Made by a program: the position numbers and the translations under genes
Shown here: piece after piece, positions 53,460-64,000 of the stretch
Numbering within the stretch: position 1 is the stretch's first letter
Layout of the letters: every line of letters starts with the position of its first letter
Origin: Pseudomonas sp. A34-9
GTDB taxonomy: Bacteria; Pseudomonadota; Gammaproteobacteria; Pseudomonadales; Pseudomonadaceae
Reading direction: 5' to 3'
Assembly: GCF_029543085.1 (NCBI RefSeq)
Contig: NZ_CP119967.1
Location: 4,986,501-5,050,500 of the forward strand
Length of the DNA stretch: 64,000 nucleotides
Notes under the pieces: model-generated
The model's database searches: none
Told to the model about the DNA's origin: nothing
Seen by the model: the letters and a program-made list of their open reading frames with translations, nothing else

Positions 53460-54677
53460 TCAAGTGCGGTACTCAGCGTTGATCTTCACATACTCATGCG
53501 ACAGGTCGGTGGTCCAGATGGTTTCGCTGCAGTCGCCGCGACCCAACTCGATACGGATGGTGATCTCTTCCTGCTGCATCACCGCCGAGCCCTGGGCTTC
53601 AGTGTAGGTCGCTGCGCGGGCGCCACGGCTGGCAATGCACACGTCGCCAAGGAACACGTCGATCTTGCTCACGTCCAGATCCGGCACGCCGGCACGGCCG
53701 ACAGCGGCGAGGATGCGGCCCCAGTTCGGATCGGAGGCGAACAGCGCGGTCTTGATCAGCGGCGAGTGCGCCACGGTGTAGCCGACGTCGAGGCATTCCT
53801 GATGATTGCCGCCGCCATTGACTTCAACGGTGACGAACTTGGTCGCACCTTCGCCGTCACGCACGATGGCCTGGGCCACGTCCATGCACACTTCGAACAC
53901 CGCTTGCTTCAGTTTGGCGAACAACTCGCCTTCAGCGCGGGTGATTTCCGGCAGTGCAGCCTTGCCCGTGGCGATCAACATGCAGCAGTCGTTGGTCGAG
54001 GTGTCGCCGTCGATGGTGATGCGGTTGAACGATTTATTGGCGCCGTCGAGCATCAAATTGTGCAGCACGTCGCGGGAGACTTTGGCGTCAGTGGCGATGT
54101 AGCCGAGCATGGTCGCCATGTTCGGGCGGATCATGCCCGCGCCTTTGCTGATGCCGGTGACGGTGATCGTCACACCGTCATGCTCGAACTGGCGGCTGGC
54201 GCCCTTCGGCAGGGTGTCGGTGGTCATGATGCCGGTGGCTGCGGCTTCCCAGTTGTTTTCCGACAGATCATCCAGCGCCGCTTGCAGTGCGCCTTCGATC
54301 TTCTCGACGGGCAGCGGCTCGCCGATCACACCGGTGGAGTACGGCAGGATCTGACTGGCATCGACGCCGGTCAGCTCAGCCAGTTTGGCGGTAGTGCGTT
54401 CGGCAGCGGCCAGGCCCGGCTCGCCAGTGCCCGCGTTGGCATTGCCGGTATTGGTCAGCAGATAACGCACGGCGTTCTGTACACGCTTCTTGGCCAGAAT
54501 CACCGGCGCAGCGCAAAAGGCGTTCAAGGTGAACACGCCCGCCACGGTCGAACCTTCGGCGCAGCGCATCACAACGACATCTTTGCGCCCGGGGCGCTTG
54601 ATGCCGGCCGAGGCGATACCGAGTTCAAAACCGGCAACCGGGTGCAACGTTGGCAAAGGACCAAGACCAACAGCCAT
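53460..54677 (-). CDS. argJ: Bifunctional glutamate N-acetyltransferase / amino-acid acetyltransferase
   Basis: 405 residues. The self-cleavage site is at [11 protein letters not shown], where the Thr after MA is the nucleophile; [12 protein letters not shown] precedes it (about 180-191). Cycles the acetyl group in arginine synthesis. The N-terminal [12 protein letters not shown] and C-terminal GEYRT-like AEYRT end fit. AAGGAGCG precedes the ATG. Confidence 0.97.
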   Translation of the reverse strand: MAVGLGPLPTLHPVAGFELGIASAGIKRPGRKDVVVMRCAEGSTVAGVFTLNAFCAAPVILAKKRVQNAVRYLLTNTGNANAGTGEPGLAAAERTTAKLAELTGVDASQILPYSTGVIGEPLPVEKIEGALQAALDDLSENNWEAAATGIMTTDTLPKGASRQFEHDGVTITVTGISKGAGMIRPNMATMLGYIATDAKVSRDVLHNLMLDGANKSFNRITIDGDTSTNDCCMLIATGKAALPEITRAEGELFAKLKQAVFEVCMDVAQAIVRDGEGATKFVTVEVNGGGNHQECLDVGYTVAHSPLIKTALFASDPNWGRILAAVGRAGVPDLDVSKIDVFLGDVCIASRGARAATYTEAQGSAVMQQEEITIRIELGRGDCSETIWTTDLSHEYVKINAEYRT

Positions 54678-54743
54678 GAATGCGCTCCTTACTCAATGAT
54701 GTCAGCACCGCCACGCGCAGCGACGGTGGTTTAAATGGCAAAA

Positions 54744-54772
54744 CGCCGCGACGGCAGAAGCCGGTCGCGGCG
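54744..54772 (-). terminator. Terminator of secA
   Basis: CGCCGCGAC and GTCGCGGCG form a perfect 9-bp stem with an 11-base loop; on the minus strand a TTTT follows. Confidence 0.88.
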
Positions 54773-54799
54773 CGGGTATTTCAGCGATTGAAACGGGTT

Positions 54800-57535
<2,736 letters not shown>

Positions 57536-57843
57536 ATCGGCAGGATCTTCCACACTAAAGGGATGGAGGGCGGCCCCGTGAGCGTCGCCCGTGCAGCCCT
57601 CATGGCCGCATGCGAACGAGCATTCTACCCGGAAACGGAAGTGAGGAAAGTGGCGATATTCCACGATGCTGGCACTGCGCTTTGACGGGGCTCACTTAAA
57701 ATAGGGGCGTTTTGCTCAACTTCAAGTCATACAAGGCAGAAGTTAGTCGTTGATTTAATGGGTAAAGCGGGGGCAAAAGCAATGGGCGAGTGAGTTTGGC
57801 CTTTCTGCTACCATGGCGATTCTGTTACTTCAGGTGTTCGATC
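57536..57843. other. Divergent promoter region, secA / dciA
   Basis: No gene is seen. There is no secM-like secretion monitor upstream of secA in either direction. The A/T-richer part 57690-57770 probably holds both promoters, but no clean -35/-10 pair stands out. Confidence 0.5.
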
Positions 57844-58299
57844 ATGGCATTTCGCCCTCTTACGGCCAAAGCACCCGCCGTTCTCTTGCGCGAAGCCAAG
57901 CCGCTCAAAGCCATCCTCGGCCATGCCCAGCGCCTGGGCCATTTACAACGCCTGCTCGAAAGCCAATTGCAGCCCGCCGCCCGCGAACATTGCCATGTAG
58001 CGTCGTGGCGTGAGGGCAGTTTGTTGCTGATCGTCACCGACGGCCACTGGGCCACGCGTCTGCGTTACCAGCAAAAACGCTTGCAGCGGCAATTGCAGAT
58101 GTTTGATGAGTTCGCCAGTCTGACGCGGATTCTGTTCAAGGTGCAGCCGCCGACGGTGCAGCGCGGCGCGACCGGGCATACGATGGATTTGTCGACGGAT
58201 GCAGCGGCGACCATTCAGGCCACGGCGGACGGAATCACTGATCCTGGGTTGCGCGCGGCGCTTGAGCGCCTGGCCGCGCACGCGAAAGACAAATCCTGA
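57844..58299 (+). CDS. dciA: DciA-type replicative helicase loader (DUF721)
   Basis: 151 residues from ATG 57844 (MAFRPLTAKAPAVLLREAKP); the longer frame to 57790 is not conserved. The DUF721 domain covers about 15-110: HAQRLGHLQRLLESQLQP and the ASWREGSLLLIVTDGHWATR stretch. DciA helps load DnaB in bacteria without DnaC. Divergent from secA as in P. aeruginosa (PA4405). Confidence 0.9.
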   Translation: MAFRPLTAKAPAVLLREAKPLKAILGHAQRLGHLQRLLESQLQPAAREHCHVASWREGSLLLIVTDGHWATRLRYQQKRLQRQLQMFDEFASLTRILFKVQPPTVQRGATGHTMDLSTDAAATIQATADGITDPGLRAALERLAAHAKDKS

Positions 58300-58306
58300 A
58301 AGCAAA

Positions 58307-58387
58307 GTCAAAAGATCGCAGCCTGCGGCAGCTCCTACAGGAGAAATGCATCCCAACTGTAGGAGCTGCCGAAGGCTGCGATCTTTG
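58307..58387. repeat. REP-type palindrome, family A (copy 7), inverted orientation
   Basis: AGTCAAAAGATCGCAGCCTG... and ...GAAGGCTGCGATCTTTG. It lies between convergent dciA and the HerA-like gene with A- and T-rich outer ends, like copy 5. Confidence 0.9.
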
Positions 58388-58390
58388 CTT

Positions 58391-59878
58391 TTAGCGGCGC
58401 TTGCTGCCGCCGAGCAAGGAGCCCATCAGGCCACGCACCAATTGTTTGCCCAGGTTGTTGGCAGCCTGGCGCATGGCCGATTTCAGCGCCTGCCCCGCCG
58501 CCGTACCGAGAAACTCTCCTGCCCTGTCGGCCAGGCTTGGCTCCTCAGCCGCAGGCTTCCCTGCCGGTGCTTCGGCCTCCGGCGCCAGCCCTTTGCGTCC
58601 CATCAGAATTTCATACGCCGACTCCCGATCGATCGGTTTGTCATAGCGCCCCTTGAACGGCGAACCGGCAATCAACACCGTGCGCTCGGTTTCGGTCAAC
58701 GGCCCGATCCGCGATTGCGGCGGCGCGACCAGCACGCGCTGAACCATTTCCGGCGTGCCTTTCTCGGTCAGCGTGCCGACCAGCGCCTCGCCAATCCCCA
58801 GTTCAGTCAACACCGACAGGCTATCGAACGCCGGATTCGGCCGGAAGCCGTCCGCCACCGCACGCAGGGATTTCTGTTCTTTAGCGGTGAATGCACGCAA
58901 GCCATGCTGGATGCGCAGGCCAAGTTGCGCGAGCACATCATCGGGCAAGTCCGCCGGCGACTGCGTGACGAAATACACGCCAACGCCTTTGGAACGGATC
59001 AGGCGCACCACTTGCTCGAGGCGCTCCTGCAAGGCCTTGGGCGTATCGCCGAACAACAAATGCGCCTCATCAAAAAACAACGCCAGCAGTGGTTTGTCGG
59101 CATCGCCGCGCTCCGGCAACTGCTCGAACAGCTCGGCCAGCAGCCACAACAGGAACGTCGCATAAACCTTCGGCGCCTCGTGCACCAGACGACTGGCATC
59201 GAGCAAGTGAATGCGCCCGCGGCCATCGGCAGTCGGTTGCAGAATGTCTTCGAGTTGCAATGCCGGTTCGCCAAACAAGGCTTCGGCGCCCTGCTGCTCA
59301 AGGATCGCCAGGCGGCGCAACAGCGCCTGACTGGAACCGGTGGTCATCAACGCCGCATCTTCGCCCAGCAGTTGCGGATTGTCCTTGAGGTGATTGAGCA
59401 GCGCTTTCAGATCTTTCAGATCCAGCAGCAACAGGCCTTCGCGATCGGCGACCTTGAAGGCTGCATAGAGCGCGGACTGCTGACTGTCGGTCAGTTCCAG
59501 CAGGCTGCCGATCAGCAGCGGGCCCATTTCGCTCAGCGTGGTGCGCAACGGATGGCCGGACTCGCCGTGAATGTCCCACAACGTCACCGGATACGCCTGC
59601 GGCGTGTAGTTGAGCCACGGCATCCCGGCAATACGCTCGGCGACCTTGCCTTGCGGGTTACCGGCAGCACCGAGGCCACACAGATCGCCCTTGATGTCAG
59701 CGGCAAACACCGCGACCCCGGCGTCGCTGAACGCCTCGGCCAAACGCTGCAAGGTGACGGTTTTCCCGGTACCGGTGGCGCCGGCGACCAGTCCGTGGCG
59801 GTTTGCCAGACGCATGGCCTGAGCAATCTGCTGGCCTGCGAGGTCGGCGCCGATTACGAGTTGCGAGGAGTCAGGCAT
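58391..59878 (-). CDS. HerA-like ATPase (DUF853 family)
   Basis: 495 residues from ATG 59878 (MPDSSQLVIGADLAGQQIAQ), preceded by GGGTGAC. Walker A is GATGTGKTVT (about 32-41), Walker B LFFDEAHLLF (about 268-277), and the family's TQSPADLPDDVLAQLG about 305-320. Belongs to the FtsK/HerA P-loop group; function unknown, not to be taken for a defence HerA since no NurA/Sir2/DUF4297 partner is near. Confidence 0.9.
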   Translation of the reverse strand: MPDSSQLVIGADLAGQQIAQAMRLANRHGLVAGATGTGKTVTLQRLAEAFSDAGVAVFAADIKGDLCGLGAAGNPQGKVAERIAGMPWLNYTPQAYPVTLWDIHGESGHPLRTTLSEMGPLLIGSLLELTDSQQSALYAAFKVADREGLLLLDLKDLKALLNHLKDNPQLLGEDAALMTTGSSQALLRRLAILEQQGAEALFGEPALQLEDILQPTADGRGRIHLLDASRLVHEAPKVYATFLLWLLAELFEQLPERGDADKPLLALFFDEAHLLFGDTPKALQERLEQVVRLIRSKGVGVYFVTQSPADLPDDVLAQLGLRIQHGLRAFTAKEQKSLRAVADGFRPNPAFDSLSVLTELGIGEALVGTLTEKGTPEMVQRVLVAPPQSRIGPLTETERTVLIAGSPFKGRYDKPIDRESAYEILMGRKGLAPEAEAPAGKPAAEEPSLADRAGEFLGTAAGQALKSAMRQAANNLGKQLVRGLMGSLLGGSKRR

Positions 59879-60068
59879 TTTGTCACCCAATGGTTAATCT
59901 TTGATTGCGCATGGCCGATAAAGAGGAGTGAGAGCCCCCGACCACAAGTCAGGCCGGACATTTCCCTAAGGAGAGACGGAAATATCAGCTTGTTTTCACC
60001 CTTGCCCATTTTGCGCGCTTCTATAAAAGCACGCCCTGGACATTAAGACCTTAGCGGAACCCCAAGCC

Positions 60069-61958
60069 ATGAACAAAAATCTGCGCTTCAGCCATAAAAT
60101 TTTGCTTGCCGCCGCCCTCATCGTCATCGCTGCCTTCGCCTCCTTTACGGCGTACAACGACTGGTTGCAGCGCAATGCGATCCGCGATGACCTGAACAAC
60201 TATCTCAACGAGATGGGCGAGGTCACTGCCGGCAATATCCAGACCTGGCTCAGTGGCCGCATTCTGCTGGTCGAGAATGCCGCCCAGAACATCGCCATCA
60301 ACCCCGAGCCCGCCAACGTCGCCAGTCTGCTGGAACAGAAAACCCTGACTTCGACGTTCATGGCCACCTATCTGGGCGATGCCACCGGGCACTTCACGAT
60401 CCGCCCGGACACGAAGATGCCGGACGGTTTCGATCCGCGCGTGCGTCCTTGGTATAAAGGTGCCGAGAGCAGCAGCACCTCGACCCTGACCGAGCCGTAC
60501 ATCGACGCCGCCACCGGCCAGTTGATCATTTCCATCGCCACCGCCTCGAAAAAAGCCGGTCAGAGCGTGGGTGTGGTCGGCGGTGACCTGAGCCTGCAAT
60601 CGCTGGTCGACACCCTCGCCGCCCGGGATTTCGACGGCATGGGTTATGTGTTCCTGGTCAGCGCCGACGGCAAGATCCTCGTGCACCCGGACAAGGCCTT
60701 GGTGATGAAATCACTGAAAGAAGCCTATCCGCAGGACACCCCACGCATCAGCAGCGACTTCAGCGAAGTCACCGTCGATGGCAAGACCCGCATCGTCACC
60801 TTCGCGCCGATCAAAGGTCTGCCATCGGTGAACTGGTACATCGGTCTGTCGGTGGATAAAGACCAGGCTTTCGCCATGCTTAGCCAGTTCCGCACTTCTG
60901 CGGTGATTGCCACGGTGATCGCGGTGGCGATCATCATCGCGTTGCTCGGCATGCTGATCCGCATTCTGATCCAGCCGTTGCACGTCATGACCCGCGCCAT
61001 GGAAGACATCGCCGACGGTGAAGGCGACCTGACCAAACGCCTGACCATCGTCAATAACGATGAATTCGGCATCTTGGGGACCGCATTCAACCGATTCGTC
61101 GAGCGCATTCACGGTTCGATCCGCGAAGTGTCGTCGGCGACCGGCCAGGTGAACGAGGTCGCCCTGCGTGTAGTCGCTGCGTCGAACTCATCGATGTACA
61201 ACTCCGACCAGCAAGCCTCGCGCACCAGCAGTGTCGCCGCAGCGATTAACCAGCTCGGCGCCGCCGCGCAGGAAATCGCCCGCAACGCCGCCCAGGCCTC
61301 GAATCAGGCCAGCGACGCTCGCGGTCTGGCTGAAGACGGCCAGCAAGTGGTGGATCGCAGCATCAAGGCGATGAATCAACTGTCGAGCATGCTCAGCGCG
61401 TCGAGCAGCAACATCGAGTCGCTGAACAGCAAGACCGTGAACATCGGCCAGATTCTCGAAGTGATCACCAGCATTTCCCAGCAAACCAACCTGCTGGCAC
61501 TCAACGCGGCCATTGAAGCGGCGCGTGCCGGTGAGGCCGGCCGTGGTTTTGCCGTGGTGGCCGATGAAGTGCGTAATCTGGCGCATCGCACCCAGGAGTC
61601 GGCGCAACAGGTGCAGACCATGATCGAGGAACTGCAGGTCGGCGCTCGTGAATCGGTAAGCACCATGAGCGACAGCCAGCGCCACAGCCAGGACAGCGTG
61701 GAGATTGCCAACCTCGCCGGGGAGCGCCTGAACAGCGTGACGCAGCGTATTGGCGAGATCGACGGGATGAACCAGTCGGTGGCCACTGCGACCGAGGAGC
61801 AGACTGCTGTTGTTGAGTCGATCAACGTCGATATCACCGAGATCAACACGCTGAACCAGGAAGGCGTGGAGAACTTGCAGGCGACGTTGCGAGCGTGTTC
61901 GGATCTGGAGCAACAGGCTTCGCGTCTGAAACAACTGGTTGGCAGTTTCCGCATTTAA
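60069..61958 (+). CDS. Methyl-accepting chemotaxis protein, PctA-like amino acid receptor
   Basis: 629 residues, as PctA. Membrane helix 1 about 10-29, dCache sensor about 35-270, helix 2 about 277-300, HAMP about 300-352, signalling domain with tip [20 protein letters not shown] near 470. In the sensor Arg126, Trp128, Tyr129, Tyr144, Asp146 and Asp173 match the PctA amino-acid-binding positions by number; position 121 is Phe (PctA has Tyr). No C-terminal CheR pentapeptide. Likely senses amino acids or related amines. Confidence 0.93.
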   Translation: MNKNLRFSHKILLAAALIVIAAFASFTAYNDWLQRNAIRDDLNNYLNEMGEVTAGNIQTWLSGRILLVENAAQNIAINPEPANVASLLEQKTLTSTFMATYLGDATGHFTIRPDTKMPDGFDPRVRPWYKGAESSSTSTLTEPYIDAATGQLIISIATASKKAGQSVGVVGGDLSLQSLVDTLAARDFDGMGYVFLVSADGKILVHPDKALVMKSLKEAYPQDTPRISSDFSEVTVDGKTRIVTFAPIKGLPSVNWYIGLSVDKDQAFAMLSQFRTSAVIATVIAVAIIIALLGMLIRILIQPLHVMTRAMEDIADGEGDLTKRLTIVNNDEFGILGTAFNRFVERIHGSIREVSSATGQVNEVALRVVAASNSSMYNSDQQASRTSSVAAAINQLGAAAQEIARNAAQASNQASDARGLAEDGQQVVDRSIKAMNQLSSMLSASSSNIESLNSKTVNIGQILEVITSISQQTNLLALNAAIEAARAGEAGRGFAVVADEVRNLAHRTQESAQQVQTMIEELQVGARESVSTMSDSQRHSQDSVEIANLAGERLNSVTQRIGEIDGMNQSVATATEEQTAVVESINVDITEINTLNQEGVENLQATLRACSDLEQQASRLKQLVGSFRI

Positions 61959-61970
61959 GATCAAAAGCCA

Positions 61971-62243
61971 CCCCCTCACCCCAGCCCTCTCCCCCAGGGG
62001 GGGCGAGGGGGAAAGGGAGCCGATCTTCAAGCCTTTCAAAATCCGAGTTCGACTCAGGTCTCTCAGGTCGGCGTATCTCCAGCATCCACCTCGGTCAGTC
62101 CCCTCTCCCTCCGGGAGATGGCCAGGGAGCCGATCTTCAAGCCTTTCAAAATCCGAGTTCGACTCAGGTCTCTCAGGTCGGCGTATTTCCAACATCCACT
62201 TCGGTCAGTCCCCTCTCCCTCCGGGAGAGGGCTAGGGTGAGGG
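61971..62243. repeat. Mosaic repeat D (copy 4) with two 110-bp tandem units
   Basis: Left end CCCCCTCACCCCAGCCCTCTC, cut here to its first bases, right end GAGAGGGCTAGGGTGAGGG. Two units starting AGGGAGCCGATCTTCAAGCC at 62014 and 62124 (period 110) share nearly all bases. Each holds CAGGTCGGCGTAT and CAGTCCCCTCTCCCTCCGGG. No gene is seen between the chemoreceptor stop and 62336. Confidence 0.9.
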
Positions 62244-62335
62244 CGCTCTTCAGCTATACCGCGCAATCCCGACCGAACATCTATTCTTGATAAGGGTCAA
62301 CCAAGGGAGAACCACGCAGCGGAGGGTTGATCACC

Positions 62336-63448
62336 GTGCATATCGCCGACATCACCATGTTCTACGCCCCGGCCAGCGGCGGCGTGCGCACTTATCTGGA
62401 CGCCAAACACCGCCGGTTGAGCGTCAAACCCGGCATTCGCCACAGCCTGTTGATTCCCGGTGCCCACTTCGGCGAACACGACGGCATTTACACGGTTCCC
62501 GCCCCCGCCCTGCCCTTCGGCAAAGGTTATCGCTTCCCTCTACGACTCGCACCTTGGCGAAATGTCCTGCAAGGTTTGCAGCCCGATCTGATCGAAGTCG
62601 GCGATCCTTACCTGACCGCCTGGGCGGCACTGGATGCCCGGCGGCAGCTGGATGTGCCGGTGATCGGCTTTTATCACTCGGACTTGCCGCTGCTGGTCGG
62701 CAATCGCATGGGCCATTGGGTCACGCCGAATATCGAGGCGTATGTCACCAAGCTGTACGGCAACTTCGACCGGGTGCTCGCACCCAGTCAGGTCATGGCC
62801 GACAAACTCACTGGCCTCGGTGTGCGCAATGTCTTCGTGCAACCGCTGGGCGTCGATCTGCACACCTTTCACCCCGCTGCCCGCAACCCGCAACTGCGTG
62901 CCGAACTGGGCATCGCCGAAGATACCCGGCTGCTGATTTTTGCCGGGCGCGGCTCGAAAGAGAAAAACCTGCCAGTGCTGCTCAAATGCATGCAACGCCT
63001 GGGGCCGCGCTATCACTTGTTGTTGGTCGGTTCGTCGATGCCGGCCGTGGTGCCGGACAACGTCAGCGTGATCAATGAGTTCTGCCCGGCGCCACGCGTT
63101 GCGCAGTTGATGGCCAGTGCGGATGCATTGCTGCATGCCGGTGATCAGGAAACCTTTGGTCTGGTGATCCTCGAAGCCATGGCCTGCGGCATTCCCGTAG
63201 TGGCAGTGGCCGCCGGGGCTTTCGAAGAGATCGTCAATGAGTCCTGCGGCCTGCTCTGCGCACCGAATAACCCGCAGGCGATGGCCAATGCCGTGCGTGA
63301 ATTGTTCAGTCGCGGCTGTATGAAACTCGGCGCACAGGCGCGCCAGCATGTCGAAACACACTATGCGTGGGACACGGTGGTCGACAGCCTGTTGGGCCAC
63401 TATCACGCCGTTCTCGGGCATACACTGCCACGGGTGGCCAATGGTTGA
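62336..63448 (+). CDS. Glycosyltransferase family 4 protein
   Basis: 370 residues from the GTG at 62336, which sits 10 bases after GGAGG; a TTG at 62327 is too close to that site. GT-B fold: N-terminal ADITMFYAPASGGVRTYLDA, C-terminal FAGRGSKEKNLPVLL (about 203-217) and the EX7E region HAGDQETFGLVILEAMACG (about 264-282). Moves a sugar from a nucleotide sugar to an unknown acceptor. Overlaps the next gene by 8 bases, so the two act together. Confidence 0.92.
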   Translation: MHIADITMFYAPASGGVRTYLDAKHRRLSVKPGIRHSLLIPGAHFGEHDGIYTVPAPALPFGKGYRFPLRLAPWRNVLQGLQPDLIEVGDPYLTAWAALDARRQLDVPVIGFYHSDLPLLVGNRMGHWVTPNIEAYVTKLYGNFDRVLAPSQVMADKLTGLGVRNVFVQPLGVDLHTFHPAARNPQLRAELGIAEDTRLLIFAGRGSKEKNLPVLLKCMQRLGPRYHLLLVGSSMPAVVPDNVSVINEFCPAPRVAQLMASADALLHAGDQETFGLVILEAMACGIPVVAVAAGAFEEIVNESCGLLCAPNNPQAMANAVRELFSRGCMKLGAQARQHVETHYAWDTVVDSLLGHYHAVLGHTLPRVANG

Positions 63449-64000
63449 ATCGATGAATAACCCCGCCGTCTTGTTGGTGCTGCACGACGTGGCACCGTCG
63501 ACGTGGGCGGATTACCAGCCGTTTGTCGAGGCCGTCGCCACATTGGGCAACGTGCCGATGACGTGGCTGGTCGTGCCGGACTTCCACCGGCACAACGCCC
63601 TCGACGCTCACCCGGCGTTTTGTCGGATGCTCGGTGAGCGTGTCGCCCGTGGCGATGAGTTGGCGTTGCATGGTTACTTCCACGATGACCAAGAACCCGG
63701 CCCGACAACCCCGCGCGACTGGTTCATGCGCCGGGTCTACACCCATGAAGGCGAGTTCTATCGTTTGTCCCGCGAGTCCGCCCTCGCCCGCCTGCGCGCC
63801 GGCATCGAAGTGTTCCAACGCCACGACTGGCCACTGCACGGTTTCGTTGCCCCGGCATGGTTGATGAGCGACGGCACCCGCCAAGCCCTGCGCGAATTGC
63901 CCCTGAGTTACACCAGTGATCCGCAGCATCTTTATCGTTTGCCGGATTTCACCGCGATTGATGCCCCGGGTCTGGTCTGGAGCGCCCGCAGCGGCTGGCG
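63441..64000 (+). CDS. DUF2334 polysaccharide deacetylase-like protein (3' end outside window)
   Basis: First 186 codons of a gene that runs off the window. ATG at 63441 overlaps the glycosyltransferase stop; ATG at 63453 is an alternative. LVLHDVAPSTWADY (about 12-25) holds the metal-binding aspartate, and DELALHGYFH (about 72-81) the HxxxH-like pair of carbohydrate esterase family 4 relatives. Probably removes an acyl group from a glycan or glycolipid made by its partner. Confidence 0.85.
   Translation, partial: MVESMNNPAVLLVLHDVAPSTWADYQPFVEAVATLGNVPMTWLVVPDFHRHNALDAHPAFCRMLGERVARGDELALHGYFHDDQEPGPTTPRDWFMRRVYTHEGEFYRLSRESALARLRAGIEVFQRHDWPLHGFVAPAWLMSDGTRQALRELPLSYTSDPQHLYRLPDFTAIDAPGLVWSARSGW

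Noticed and set aside
58391..59878. HerA-like ATPase as part of an anti-phage system
   Set aside because: It is a DUF853 protein in a conserved core setting beside dciA and without NurA, Sir2 or other defence partners.
58199..60046. 615-codon plus-strand frame over the HerA-like gene
   Set aside because: Antisense shadow that also runs through a REP palindrome; the minus strand has Walker motifs.

Overview
The window is chromosomal DNA of a Pseudomonas, most likely of the P. fluorescens group. Reasons: high-GC codon use throughout, GTG starts with strong Shine-Dalgarno sites, gene order that follows P. aeruginosa PAO1 over long stretches (from memory: the nadA/tRNA-Lys/queC/queE/tol-pal/ruvCAB/pmpR/aspS/dps/csp/slyX/oprD block, and the mscS/yajQ/panE/sensor kinase/PduO/Nudix-ThiE/GST/argJ/secA/dciA block), and the intergenic palindromes typical of fluorescent pseudomonads. 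Nothing looks like a prophage, plasmid, insertion sequence or CRISPR array.

Layout. 1-428: 3' end of a glyceraldehyde-3-phosphate dehydrogenase gene. 589-6235: an iron/heme acquisition locus with a Fur box, FecI-type sigma factor, FecR-type anti-sigma factor, STN-containing TonB receptor and heme oxygenase, then a DUF454 membrane protein. 6426-10086: a chemoreceptor and a CoA transferase. 10596-17804: arginine deiminase pathway (arcD paralogue divergent from arcDABC, then a DUF5064 gene). 18050-26091: a GcsR-like sigma-54 activator and its presumed target, gcvH-gcvP-sdaA-gcvT, separated by three 18-bp operator-like sites and a -24/-12 promoter. 26496-28436: a cold-shock protein, an RDD protein and nadA. 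28708-35734 (minus strand): tRNA-Lys, queC, queE and the tol-pal cluster. 35862-41303 (minus): ruvBAC, pmpR, aspS, an FmdB zinc ribbon. 41436-46294: a ribbon-helix-helix protein, Dps, a membrane protein with a cold-shock domain, slyX, a HIT protein and an OprD porin. 46413-51608: MscS, YajQ, panE, a sensor kinase and a PduO-type adenosyltransferase. 51722-59878: Nudix-ThiE fusion, GST, argJ, secA, DciA (DUF721), a HerA-like ATPase. 60069-64000: a PctA-like chemoreceptor, a GT4 glycosyltransferase and the start of a DUF2334 deacetylase-like gene.

Systems that work together. Iron starvation should relieve Fur repression of the sigma factor, which with its FecR partner would drive the receptor and heme oxygenase; both those genes carry the same 7-bp and 11-bp motifs at identical spacing. 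The arc cluster makes ATP from arginine without oxygen and has an ANR-like site upstream. The gcv cluster turns glycine and serine into one-carbon units, ammonia and pyruvate.

The main structural novelty lies between genes: at least four families of palindromic repeats, one of which is a mosaic element with gene-facing terminal inverted repeats and exchangeable internal modules. I found no wholly undescribed gene system; the strongest leads are the mosaic repeats, the shared heme-locus promoter motif, the three-site GcsR-type array and the membrane-tethered cold-shock protein.
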